Source: Cytauxzoon felis (taxonomy: Eukaryota; Apicomplexa; Aconoidasida; Piroplasmida; Theileriidae). Taken from it: a DNA stretch of 64,000 nucleotides. The stretch lies in NCBI GenBank assembly GCA_020283715.1, contig JAIQCW010000062.1:46671-110670 (forward strand), given 5' to 3'. Under the pieces are notes generated by a model. It saw only the letters and a program-made list of their open reading frames with translations. It had not been told where the DNA came from and ran no database searches. Of the stretch, positions 11,279 through 22,134 are shown one piece after another; position 1 is the first letter of the stretch; every line of letters begins with the position of its first letter. The translations under genes were made by a program, and so were the position numbers.

Positions 11279-12866
11279 ATGTCTATGTTATTAAAAAGGT
11301 GCATTTCACTTAATTCTTCTTCTAGATTTGTTTCTACATCATGTAAATCTATCGATACGTAAGTTTCGTTGTATGTTTTAGAGCTAATATATACTTAGAT
11401 TGAGGTATAATAATGACAACTTAATCCATTTAACTACAAGAGTAATGGATTTATCGCAAAATGTAATAGAGGTTGATAGTAATCGTATAAAAAATTTGTT
11501 ACATGACTATGACATCAATAATGATTACAAGAGTTATTTAAATGATAAATTATACAAATTTAAAGATGATATATTGAATATGGTTATTACAGATAATCCA
11601 ATGATTAATAATGTTACAAAGTACATATTGTCATCATCGTCCAAATTGTTCAGACCAAAATTAGGTCTGCTGATCAGTAGTTTATTAAATGATCTACATG
11701 GTACTAATATTAATGATAATAACATATTGAAGTTATTATTAACATATGAAACTGTACATGTTGGTAGTTTGATACATGATGATGTACTTGATGATGCATT
11801 AACCAGAAGAAATCTAACTTGTACTCATAAGCATATAGGTATTAAAGCTGCTATACTTATAGGCGATTTAATGTTATCAAGAGCATGTCATAACGCTGTA
11901 TTATTAGATTCTACACCAGTGAATATAAGATTGTCTATCACACTCGACAATCTCATAAATGTAACTTTAACATTACAATTTATATAATTTACAGGGAGAA
12001 TTAACAAATGTTACTCATAATCATTCAATAGAAGATACTTTAAAACTTTATCTCAAAAAAATCTTCCTAAAAACAGCATCACTCGTCGCCGAATGCTGCG
12101 CATCTATCGCCACTCTACGTACGTTTTTCAAAGAAGTCAACTGAGGTTACATCACCGTCTTCCACTCGCCTCCATCCAAGGTCCAATCCGCCTCTCTTCA
12201 TCCTGCCGTCAGCTCTTCTATTTAGTTCCCCCTCCGCTTCCCATAGATCAGCTGCGGGTTTTCCACTTGAGGTCAGTCCTTACCGGTAGACAAATACCGA
12301 GGATGATCTACGGGAATCCGAGGGGAAGTAAATGGAAGAGCTGTCTGCAGGACAAGGAGAGGAAGGATTGGACATCATAGTAGTAGTCTTTTTAATTCTA
12401 TAAATATAAATATTGTAGATGGTTGTGATGAAGAATTGATACAAAAGTGTTATAATATGGGTGTTCATATAGGGATGTCATTTCAGATATGTGATGATTT
12501 ATTGGATTATTCATCTGAATCTAGTTTATTGGGTAAACCTGTATTGAATGATTTGACATCTGTATGTTGTTGATATTGATATACCTATTAAATATATAGG
12601 GTTTAATAACATTACCATTAATATATTCAACAATAGATTATGATAATATTAAAAAATATTTATATGATTTAGATAATGCAGATAAAGATATTATTATGAA
12701 TTTTGTTAAAAGTAGTACATCTTTTGATAGATGTAAATATGCTATTCTATTACACATTGAACAATTAATCATCATTATACAAGAATTATTCAATCATCAA
12801 ATACCCAACTCATCAAAATCACTAATAAAATATGTATTAGAAACCGTAACCAGAACTTGTGGTTGA
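11279..12866 (+). CDS. Long-chain polyprenyl diphosphate synthase, organelle-targeted (5 exons)
   Basis: Condenses isopentenyl diphosphate onto an allylic primer to make long prenyl chains, probably the ubiquinone tail in the mitochondrion. Exons 11279-11358, 11399-11960, 11995-12118, 12419-12561, 12600-12866 give 391 aa with consistent phases. Exon 1 encodes a basic, Ser-rich leader (MSMLLKRCISLNSSSR) suited to a transit peptide; this exon is why I start upstream of the long open frame. The first aspartate motif is DDVLD near residue 154, followed by the RR of TRRN; the second is DDLLD near residue 281 (QICDDLLDY). SSSKLFRPKL is the conserved KxxRP region. The sequence fits solanesyl/decaprenyl synthases (COQ1/PDSS1 type) better than farnesyl synthase; exact chain length cannot be read. 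Intron 3 is enlarged by a PME. Confidence 0.9.
12138..12376. repeat. PME with two convergent L11-variable hairpins, polyprenyl synthase intron 3
   Basis: No L11-fixed. The left half carries GCT/AGC in minus orientation; the right half carries GGAT/ATCC (12300-12320) in plus orientation, then TGC hairpin. Same design as the copy at 52569. Entirely intronic. Confidence 0.8.
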
Positions 12867-12937
12867 TAATCTCTTTACACATACATTACAATAACGAATC
12901 TATGAAATATCCTTACTACCACAGATATCACTACCTT

Positions 12938-13140
12938 CTCCACCTGAGGTCCATCTTTCCCATTGCATGGAGCTCTTTTAATTACCTATCTCTAAAGAGT
13001 AGAGCCACTCACAGAGATCGTGGCGGAAGTACAGTCATGGACCTCAAGTGGAATACCTGGAAGCGATCTACGGGAGCTGGAAGGGGAGATAAATAGAAGA
13101 GCTGTCTGCAAGACGAACTCGAGTGGAGAGCTGTCTGAGG
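12938..13140 (+). repeat. PME between polyprenyl synthase and a minus-strand gene
   Basis: Fills most of the 311-bp gap between convergent genes. The TGC hairpin has the rare allele CCAT-TGC-ATGG at its left end and GTCT/AGAC at its right. TT hairpin CTCT/AGAG, L11-fixed, L11-variable AGC/GCT. Confidence 0.85.
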
Positions 13141-13177
13141 ACAAGAAAATAACCCCATGTTAATTATGAATATTATA

Positions 13178-13633
13178 TTAGTGTTTTGGCATTATTGGTA
13201 CGGAGATATCTGTTCCTGCGATTTTTCTTGATTTGTATGGTCTTGGTGTTTTTTCTAGTTTGCGATGTTCAAATTCCCATCCAGATGAATTGTTAGATAT
13301 GGGACAGAATGGATTTGATTGTCTTTTATATGGTACAATATTAGGTGTAGCATTACGTAAGAATATTTTATTGACATTAATTTTATCATTAACACATTCA
13401 GTTAAATTCTTAAAAATAGTATCAATTTCTATAATTAAAATATAATAATTATTGTCTTTTAAAATACCTTTTTGTTGTCTCATTATAGATGTCTTTGCCA
13501 CCTTTCTCATATAATATTTATAATGCCAATCGGTAACATTCCACATCAAATTATCTATAAAAGGATGATAACCATTTTTACCTAATTTTGTACGTCTAGT
13601 ATATAAACCTTCCCTTAAAAATCTATAAGCCAT
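13178..13633 (-). CDS. Hypothetical protein, 151 aa
   Basis: ATG-initiated single exon, divergent from COG3 (about 150 bp between starts). Basic N-terminus (MAYRFLREGLYTRRTKLGKNG) with a Trp-rich patch (LMWNVTDWHYKYYM) and a basic C-terminus. The composition would suit a small organellar ribosomal or RNA-binding protein, but no family is recognised. No PME. Confidence 0.55.
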   Translation of the reverse strand: MAYRFLREGLYTRRTKLGKNGYHPFIDNLMWNVTDWHYKYYMRKVAKTSIMRQQKGILKDNNYYILIIEIDTIFKNLTECVNDKINVNKIFLRNATPNIVPYKRQSNPFCPISNNSSGWEFEHRKLEKTPRPYKSRKIAGTDISVPIMPKH

Positions 13634-13784
13634 TTATAATATTGTATCATCATATATAGACATAGTTACCACGATATATTACCACACATTGTCGACAGTA
13701 ATGTTGGTATAGACAATTATTTTTCTATTTAAATAATGTAGACTTTGTAAAGTAGTATAATAATTTAATAAATTTATCTTAAAC

Positions 13785-16700
13785 ATGGATAATATGTTAG
13801 CGGATTTCTCCATACTTTGGAGAAAGGTAGGAATGCTCAACGATTTTTCAAAAATATTAATACCTGATTACGATTTTAATAAGACAACATATACTCAATA
13901 TATTAATGATATGCATCATCGAAATAATATAAATAATGATACTGTAAGCAAATAAGGTTTCATTTTATCTGCAAATGATGTATCGAAGATCGTCCACACT
14001 AGATCAATCGTATTGCGGAGAGTTCTCCACCTGAGGTCACAGCCTTGTCTTCCACTAGGCGTGGAGTCTCTCCACTTGGGGTCCATCCTGCCGTCAGCTC
14101 TTCTAATTACCTATCTCTAAAGAGTATAGCCACTCCCGGAGATCGTGGCGGAAGTATAGTCACTGGACCTCAAGTGGAATACCTGGAAGCGATCTCTGGG
14201 AGCTGGAAGGGGAAGTAAATAAGGAAGCCTCCACGGCTAGTGGAAGAAGAGTAGGATTGGGCCTCGACTGGAGAGATGTCTTCTAGATGATTGATCGATT
14301 ACGGAATAATACAATTTATAACTAGTGTTTCTAGATTTATACTTTACATTTTTTCTATAGCCTATTGACGAGATTTATACACAATTTAATGAGGATGAGG
14401 TTATTAATAAATTAAAAACACTTGAAAATCATTGGAATAAGTATGTTATGATTCTTATATTAAGTATTTCATTAAATTTTATCTAATTAGGATACTTTAT
14501 GATGTTGATGAGGACTTATCATCTCTTTTAGCTAAACACGAGACATTAATAAGAGATATGAGTGAATTAACGATTAAAGATGTTACATTACAAAGGAATT
14601 TTAAAAGCATAAACCAAAATTTTAATAATCTCACACTTAATAAATCACTACTCAAGGTATCTTTTATTAACTCATTTTTATAGAAGATTATTCCTTTCCA
14701 TTACATATACCCGAGGTTATAACCTCTTCTTCCACTAGACGTTCCACTTGAGGTCTTTCCACTAGGCGTGGTGCCTCTTCTATTTACTTCCCCCTCCGCT
14801 TCCCTGAGATCAGCTGCGGGTAGTCCACTTGAGGTCAAAAATTCCTAAATTTCACTAACTTCATTTTTACCTCCAAAATTTGAAGGAAAATTTGAATTTC
14901 TGGGGAAACTACTGAAGATTGTGGAATGACTATTGAACGAATTTCTGATGTTAATACTTCATTGAAAAGGATTTTGATGATTGTATTGAGTTTACTTAAC
15001 ATCACTTAATTCCAGTTTATATTCATTGAGTTATCCGAACAAACACAGATTACACCACTTTAGACGTATCTCGTCGAGATTAGGTTTATAACATCAAGTG
15101 GAACCCGTAGCTGATCTCAGGGAAGCGAAGGGATAAGTAAATAGGAGAGCTGTCTGCAGGACCTACAGTGGAATGGCGAGTGGAAGAGGAGGTGTAGTAG
15201 ATTATAGATATGGTTAATATGAATATATAGGACAAGATATATCAATTGGAGGAGATGTATAGTAATTATAGTAATTATGTTTGTAATGAACGTGAATTGG
15301 ATGAATTGGAGGGTAATAATGAAATTATATCGATGGATGATGGTTTAGATTACATTAGAGATATTGGTATTAAATTGACAACAATGTTACGTTCTATAGA
15401 TAATTCATTATTATTTTTCAATTTACATAATGATTATTATGAATCTGATGAATATATTTATAAATATGAGGTACAAAAAAATAGAATTTATACAATAATA
15501 AAATCTATTTTTATACAATTATATACAATTATTAATAATAATATACAATCAACAAATAATATTTCAATATCTGAAATTTATAACAAGCATAATAAAATAG
15601 GTAATTCTATTAAATATCTTTTGGATTATTATACCGATAATATAAATGATAATGATGAATTATTACAATTACAAATGTATTATATCACTAATCGCATTAA
15701 AATAATTAATCAAATCATACAACAACAAAATAATATCAACAATATACAAAATATCGTACAATTATATAATAACATCACAAATCTTGAAATCATCACATAC
15801 CATCATACCTTCCCAGAAAAAACATCACAGGTATATTTAAGCTAACGAACTCTAAGGGGCCATATTATTGAAGTATTCTATGCTCCACCCTAGGTCCAAT
15901 CCTCTACACATTATAGTACACCCTCTCTTCGTCCTGCAGACAGCTCTTCTATTTACCTCCCCCTCCGCTTCCCTGAGATCAGCTACGGGTTAATGACATA
16001 AGCATTTTTAAACAACTGGAGGGGGATAATTTGGATTGACTAGGAAAAATGGGAGGAAAATGGTAGGAATAAAAACATGGATTTTTGGTGATAAAAAAAC
16101 CCCTAATAGTGATATATCTAACGATGTTCGTAAGGCCCATGGTAGAGCATCAATGTTTTTTGCCGGTTTCATCATGTTGACTCCTCACAGAATTGCCATG
16201 ACTTGTGCTCCACATATATTAAAGCGTTATCACTTGCCACCTGATGTTGTCCCCCTTTTTATTTATAAGATCCACGCTCCAATGGAGCTCAGTGGTTTAA
16301 TAGGTCAATTAATAGCTAACATAATTTTATGGATATGCAGATATTCTAATGCTGATAGAAGGATATTTAGAGGTTTCTCTATTGGTTTTACTTGGCTAAT
16401 GTTCTTTTCAGGCGTCTTATCATTTATTTTGTTATATTCTGGTAGTGACTATGGGTACTTTAACTACTTTTTCTGGAGTATTATTTTAATGACTTTGACT
16501 AATGGATTATATTGTGCTTCCGCTTTTAAATTAGAGGGTATCATTGCTTCAATGTATGGAGCTGGAATTCCGTCATCCGGGTTCTTCACGTTTTTCCTAC
16601 ATAAATTTTGTAAATTGAAATCCAAGAGGGACGGTTGGACTGATTTTGATCGTAATATTTTATTAATACAATATTGGGTTACTGTAATAACTCTATTTAT

Positions 16701-19700
16701 ATCTTCAACCATATGGACAGTTGACATAGGCATCGATATATGGGATACACAACCAACAGCCTATCCTAATACCACTGTTCCAAATAAACCTGCTATTGAT
16801 TTCGGTACATTTAATTCTGAAGGTAAAGAACTGAATGATACTGATTTAGAACCTCGTACTAAAGGTATTCATCAACTTTTTGAGAAAAGAGAACTTACAT
16901 CATCCTCAAATGCTGGTGATGATACTGGTCATGCTGCGGATTGGTCTCCTATATTCATGTTAGCTACATCTCTGGGTTCCGTATATTTTTTCTATCCTTC
17001 CATAAGTCCATATCAACTGGTAGATTCTGATGTTGGTAAGAAGATCGATTTATGGGTTCAATTTACAGCTGCGATTCCAAACTTCGGTGTCGCTATATTG
17101 GATATTATTGATAGTGAGAGCTCTGGTAGTAATTGTGGACCCAGTGGAAAACATTGGGACGATGGTAATCCTAGTCCGCCTAGAGGTTTTTGGCGGTGTC
17201 ACCTTTTCTGGTTGGCGGTTATACCATACCTTTTGTGCATTTACATCTTTCTCTCATTGATGCATTTTCCTGACGGATTTATTTCTAGAATTATAAATGG
17301 TAACCCTATTGTTATTGGACTCATTGGTAATACCTTCAATTTCTTCCAGGAATGCTTAGAATCCATAGGATTTGCGGGAGCGGGATCACAAGGGACTAAG
17401 AAAATTGGAGCAAATGATTTTCAAAATGATTTTAATGACGATATTGCCGCATTCAATGTCTTGTTTACATATGTTTTTATGATAATATCCATGGTTATCC
17501 GGGATTTACTAATGAGAGAATATATGGACTCATTTTTCTGATTGAAACATCTCTCACATATGTATTATCTGCACGCCTACGGAAGAACGAAAGACCATAG
17601 CTGATCTCAGGGAAGCGGAGGGGAAGTAAATAGAGAAGCTGTCTGCAAGACGAAGAGAAGGTATGGAGATGGAGATGTGATTGGACCTAGAGTGCAAGCT
17701 GACGGCAGGACAACTACATTTAGTAATTTTCAATGTTATTTATTCATTTTCATTTCTATAGGAAGCGTTATGTGCGATGGTATCTAATATATCATATTAT
17801 TTTTTGGAGGCGTGTAAAGGTTGTATTAAAAATATAAAAAATCGTGATGAAATTTATCAATCATTAGATTCTATTGATAAAGATCTTATCAAATATATAG
17901 AAAACTCAAAATATACTACCATTTTACAACCACTACTAATACATTCACAAAGTGTATATCAAGTAAGTTAATTTATAACATTCCTTCCTTTCTATCCTCA
18001 ACACTCTTGTCTTACACTTGCCTCCACTTGAGGTCTTTCCCACTCGCCGTGGAGGCTTCTCTATTTATTTCCCCCTCAAACTCCCATAGATCGTTTTCGG
18101 GTAGTCCACTTGAGGTCCAATCAGTATCTTCATTTTGCCTGCAAAATTTGAAGGTAAATCTGAATTTCTGGGGAAACCCGTGGCAATATCTCAATGACCA
18201 TTGAATGTATTTATGATGTCAATACTTCATTTAAAAGGAATTTGATGATTGTATCCAATATTATCATCCTCACTTCATTCCAATTTATATCCATTGAGAT
18301 ATCCGATGAAACATAGAAACTGTCACTTTAGTCTTATCTCGGCGAGATTAGTACTGGACCTCAAGTGGAAGTGGAACCTGGAAGCGATCTACGGGAGCTG
18401 GAAGGGGAAGTAAATGGAAGAGCTGACGGCAGACATCAAGTGGAGGTGAGTGGAATATAGGTTGTAATGAAATGATGAAATATGATGATTGATATTTGTT
18501 TTTTATAGACAATAGAGCAAATGTTGATTAAGGAGATTCAAATTGATATTATGAGAATGATTAAGAAGTATAATAGGAACGAATATTTGGAGATTTATAA
18601 ATCTGATAATTTATTGGGTGATGGTGATTCTATAGAGAATGAGAATTTGGAATTTTTCTATCCACCTGTGATATCATCTATAGAAATTATAAATAAAAAT
18701 TATAATTATTTATCAAATGATAATAAAATAAGTTTGTTTTTATTATTTTTTTTTAAAATTTCAATTCTTTACTATTAGAAATTTCAATTGAAATATTGAA
18801 TTCATTAAGAGTACAAATATACGATTTTCAATATTTAATACGGAAATTAACAAATCTTAGTAAAATATTTAAGAAAATTAATGAAGACATTTTTATAATT
18901 AGAAATTTATCACATATTTTATATAAAATTAAATTTTTAAATCAATTACAACCTTATAAAACATTTATAAATATTTTAAATGACTCAAAAATATCTCTTA
19001 ATGCCAATATCATTAATATCTTCACCGATGACTTCAATAAATTCACACATAAACAAAAAGAACATAATGGTATGTTTATCACTATAGGAAACAACATAAT
19101 ACGTACTCCAATTGAGGTCCAATGACTATCTTCTACACATTGTGTTCCACCTGAGGTTACCACCTCCTCTCTTCGTCCTGTAGACGGCTTTTTTAATTAT
19201 CTATCTCTAAAGAGTATAGCCACTCCCGGAGATCGTGGCATAGGTGATGGTAATGATAGAAGTATATTTAAGGATGTAACCTCAAGTGGAAGTGGAACCC
19301 GTAGCTGATCTCAGGGAAGCGGAGGGACAACTAAATAAGAAGGCCTCCACGGCGAGTGGAAAGGACTAATCTCTGTTGAATATCTGAAGGACAAATTATT
19401 ACTTTAAATTATCGGAGAGTGATAATTTGGAATAAAGAAAATGGAGATAATGATATTGTTACAAAAATGGGTAACCCTAAAGATAATGTAGCTAAGGCTG
19501 CTATGTTTTTGGCAGGATTCATTATGCTCACGCCGCATCGTATCGCAATGTTATGTTCCAATCACGTCATTAAACGTTTCCATTTACCTCCTAGTGTCGT
19601 TAGTCTGTTTGTATATAAAATACATAACCCAATGGAACTTTCAAGTTTAATTACTACAATTTTGGTTAATTTAATATCATGGATGAATGATGCTACCTTT

Positions 19701-22129
19701 AAAGCTAAGGCTATTAATAGGATATTATCAATCTTAGGTGCATGGTTGATGTTTATATCGTCAATCATATCTTATAGGATCTTCATATCAGGTGGTGACT
19801 TTGGACGCTTCGATGATTTCTATTGGAGTGTTATTTTCATGACTCTAACGAATGGATTTTATTCAAATTTAACCTTTGGTGTTAACTTCAATTCATCTTT
19901 ATATGGAGCTGGTCTACCGTCATCTGGATTTGTAACTTTTTTAATTCATTATTTCTATAAATTGTTGTATAATATATATTACTGGGAGGATTATGATTAT
20001 ACACTTGTTATTGTCCAATACTGGTTTTCTATAATTTCACTCTTCATAAACGCAGCAATATGGACCGCAGACCAAGTCCTACAGTTGATACCACCTGAAA
20101 AACCAGAATCACCTACAATTTCTGCAACCGCTAGTAATAATAATGTTGACATAGATATTGAACAGAAGAAGGATTATACAAGTGGTTCAGGCAACAGTGC
20201 AGAAGATGTTACAGTGTTGACATTTTCAGCTAATCCCAATATAAGCTTTACCTGTTACACTCACCATTTGACGAGTAAGAATAGGATGGATGGAACAGTT
20301 ACACTTAAAAAAGGAACTACTAGTCTTACTAAAGATAGTGGTGGTAATATCACTGCTAATAATGTTTATTATGTCAACGTATATTACTTCGCAGATGTAC
20401 CAATATTGATATGCGTAGCGAAATATGGTAGTGGTAATAAGGAATATAACTATTATAAACCTGAAGTTCCCATTTTCAATCCATATGATGTTACAACTAA
20501 ATGGAAATTAGAACCCAACATTACTGATGCTCCTCGTATAAATAATGATAAACTTAAAACTGAACTGATTAGATTAACATTAAAATTGGCTGGAATACTT
20601 TTTCTTGTAATGATTTCTATTATCATTGGATCTGTCATCATCGGAGTAATAATTTCTAAAATCTCATCTAAAATCTTGGGTGTTTCAGTAGGATTAATAG
20701 CATACACCGCTGTTACTATACGTTTAAGTCATAATACAGGTATAGGTGAATTATTTAAAGTTCCTGGACATTGGTCCCCCATTCTAATGTTGGGTGTTTC
20801 CATGGGTACCGTATACGCCTTCTACCCTTCTATTTCTCCATATTCATTGGTCGACCCAGATTCTGGTAATACAATCGATTTATGGATTCAATTTTCTTCG
20901 ACTATCCCTACTTATCTTATTGCTGTCATGGATATACTGTTGAAGGTGGTGATAAATTAAAAGGTCCCGGTGGTATGGGTCCAGGGAATTATGGTCCGAA
21001 GGTAAATAATGACGGAGATGATGACGGTGCAGCAGCGGCTAAAACAATTTTAACTAATGGGAATACTTCACTAGATAATGCTTCTGCTTGGAAGACTGGT
21101 AGTTGGGGTACTTATAAAACTACTATTACTGGTGCACTTGATCAAGTTAGCGGCGCAACAGATGCTGTCCTAGCTCAATCCAAAGCCACTGCAGCTACAA
21201 GTTCTATCAATACAGCTATAAATGATCTTAATTCTACTGCTGCCGCAACTACAGCCAAAGATATACTTAATGAGGCGATAAAGAAACTTGCCGGTATTGG
21301 TAATCATAAAACTCCTGATAAACCAGCCAATTCTAAGAATTGGAATATTTATGGTCAAAGGAACTTCTGGCACTATCAATGGATATTTGCAATACCTTAC
21401 ATCCTATGCATCCATATATTTATTAGAACACTTCATTTCCCCGAAGGTTTAATTGGTCGTTATGTAAAAGATAATATTTGGGTGGCTGGTGTTGTTGGTA
21501 ATATGTTCAATTTTGTTGAAGAGTGGTTAGAGGCCATTGGATTTTCTGGTGGTGGAAAACAAGGTGATGGTTTCAATGGCGCTGTATCATCATTTAATGT
21601 CCTTTTCATGTTAACAACTGTAAATATATCCATGTTTACCATAAACAATCCAAAATATCCTTCAATGGTTATCATTAATTGAATATTTTATCTCAAAATT
21701 GTACCCTATTAAAACTTGTGACTCAGTAATATCACCCGCAGCTGATCTCTGGGAAGCGAAGGGGGAAGTAAATAGAGGAGCTGTCTGCAAGACGACCTCA
21801 GGTGGAAAGGAGAGTAGTATTGGACCTCAGTTGGAAGAAATGAGATTATAGACTTCAAATGATATTAATAATTAATTTCTATAGAGCAGCAATATATAAT
21901 TCATAAGGAGTTATTATTGAAGGGTATGTTTAATAGGATGCCTAATTTATTGGGTATATTAAAATGGCAATTGAGATATGAAGATTATAATAATATGATT
22001 AATTGTATTTATAAAGGTATAAATGATGTTATTAATCGTTATAATATTAAATTTAATTTAAAAATTGATGAAATTTCACATAAATATAATGAAAATAATA
22101 AAATTAGAAAATTATTATTACAATTTTAA
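13785..22129 (+). CDS. COG3: Conserved oligomeric Golgi complex subunit 3 (COG3/Sec34-like), 8 exons, two Tpr-like genes in its introns
   Basis: COG is the tethering complex for retrograde vesicles at the Golgi. Exons 13785-13943, 14361-14440, 14491-14656, 15231-15830, 17762-17962, 18509-18731, 18779-19069, 21885-22129 join in phase to 654 aa. The N-terminal half is coiled-coil, followed by the Sec34-type region YIRDIGIKLTTMLRSIDNSL. Later exons match the COG3 order: helix around QMLIKEIQIDIMRM, FFYPPVISSIEII, LIRKLTNLSKIF, then a C-terminal helix ending KIRKLLLQF. The splice phases on both sides of the large introns agree (phase 0 at 15830/17762; phase 1 at 19069/21885), which supports one gene spanning 8.3 kb. 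Intron 4 (1931 nt) and intron 7 (2815 nt) each hold a complete Tpr-like gene on the same strand; introns 1, 3 and 5 hold PMEs. Subunit identity rests on partial motif order, so COG3 rather than another COG protein is likely, not proven. Confidence 0.75.
14025..14273 (+). repeat. PME in COG3 intron 1
   Basis: Host-sense. Border hairpin at left, TT hairpin CTCT/AGAG, L11-fixed, internal GACCTCAAGTGG, L11-variable AGC/GCT with loop variant GATCTCTGGGA, border hairpin at right. Confidence 0.85.
14709..15190. repeat. Long PME with AT-rich core, COG3 intron 3
   Basis: Two L11-variable half-elements (GCT/AGC) in inverted orientation enclose an AT-rich core at about 14837-15090. The core is shared with the copies at 18128-18350 and 27821-28060 and has no L11-fixed. 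The right half ends with TGC hairpin and GGCGAGTGGAA. Confidence 0.8.
15883..15990 (-). repeat. Left half-PME upstream of the first nested Tpr-like gene
   Basis: TGC module (CTGCAGACAGC form) and L11-variable GCT/AGC in minus orientation. Its inverted partner is at 17596-17711; the two share about 25 bp as inverted arms with the Tpr-like gene between them. Confidence 0.8.
16060..17541 (+). CDS. Tpr/Tar-like multi-membrane-spanning protein, nested in COG3 intron 4
   Basis: Member of the family repeated six more times in this window. About ten hydrophobic segments: five before residue 235 (starting MFFAGFIMLTPHRIAM), then a short polar insert (TAYPNTTVPN..SSNAGDD), then five more from WSPIFMLATSLGSVYFF to the end. 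There is no large ectodomain. The conserved core MLTPHRIAM..KRYHLPPDVV is shared by all intact members. The first in-frame ATG is at 16060; the open frame continues upstream to 16036 without ATG into the shared leader GGGGATAATTTGGATTGAC. The gene lies on the host strand within COG3 intron 4 and between inverted half-PMEs. Residues ~215-350 are almost identical at DNA level to the copy at 50586. Naming as Tpr-like is from general resemblance (Theileria repeat, multi-TM, dispersed); transport function is possible but not shown. Confidence 0.65.
   Translation: MVGIKTWIFGDKKTPNSDISNDVRKAHGRASMFFAGFIMLTPHRIAMTCAPHILKRYHLPPDVVPLFIYKIHAPMELSGLIGQLIANIILWICRYSNADRRIFRGFSIGFTWLMFFSGVLSFILLYSGSDYGYFNYFFWSIILMTLTNGLYCASAFKLEGIIASMYGAGIPSSGFFTFFLHKFCKLKSKRDGWTDFDRNILLIQYWVTVITLFISSTIWTVDIGIDIWDTQPTAYPNTTVPNKPAIDFGTFNSEGKELNDTDLEPRTKGIHQLFEKRELTSSSNAGDDTGHAADWSPIFMLATSLGSVYFFYPSISPYQLVDSDVGKKIDLWVQFTAAIPNFGVAILDIIDSESSGSNCGPSGKHWDDGNPSPPRGFWRCHLFWLAVIPYLLCIYIFLSLMHFPDGFISRIINGNPIVIGLIGNTFNFFQECLESIGFAGAGSQGTKKIGANDFQNDFNDDIAAFNVLFTYVFMIISMVIRDLLMREYMDSFF
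17596..17711 (+). repeat. Right half-PME downstream of the first nested Tpr-like gene
   Basis: L11-variable GCT/AGC in plus orientation, TGC hairpin GTCT/AGAC, then GCTGACGGCAGGAC. Closes the inverted pair opened at 15883. The COG3 acceptor follows 50 bp later. Confidence 0.8.
18020..18455. repeat. Long PME with AT-rich core, COG3 intron 5
   Basis: Left half has L11-variable AAAC/GTTT, right half AGC/GCT; the core is 18128-18350. The two arms of one element carry different alleles, so halves can be exchanged between copies. Confidence 0.8.
19106..19362 (+). repeat. Full PME upstream of the second nested Tpr-like gene
   Basis: TT hairpin CTCT/AGAG, L11-fixed, GACCTCAAGTGG-like internal end, L11-variable GCT/AGC, border hairpin. 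Lies at the start of COG3 intron 7, 105 bp before the Tpr-like start. Confidence 0.8.
19467..21682 (+). pseudogene. Tpr/Tar-like gene with one ectodomain, frameshifted, nested in COG3 intron 7
   Basis: Five N-terminal membrane segments (MFLAGFIMLTPHRIAM..), then one polar beta-rich domain (about residues 225-355, containing VYYVNVYYFADVPILICV), a hydrophobic pair, and the C-terminal WSPILMLGVSMGTVYAFYP block. At about 20934 the frame breaks: relative to the intact paralogue at 47901 there appear to be two extra bases, and the rest continues in another frame to 21682 with the normal C-terminal membrane segments and an Ala/Thr-rich insert (21030-21260). This may be a real lesion or a sequence error. 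First in-frame ATG is 19467; the open frame runs upstream into the shared leader GTGATAATTTGG. Same strand as the host. Confidence 0.65.
21734..21836 (+). repeat. Half-PME downstream of the second nested Tpr-like gene
   Basis: L11-variable GCT/AGC, TGC hairpin GTCT/AGAC, ACCTCAGGTGG and a second ACCTCAGTTGG end. Lies 48 bp before the last COG3 acceptor. Confidence 0.8.
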
Positions 22130-22134
22130 TTTAT

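Noticed and set aside
16036..16059. Extended Tpr-like start from TTG at 16036
   Set aside because: No evidence for non-ATG initiation; the first in-frame ATG at 16060 still precedes the conserved block, and the upstream part is the shared leader.
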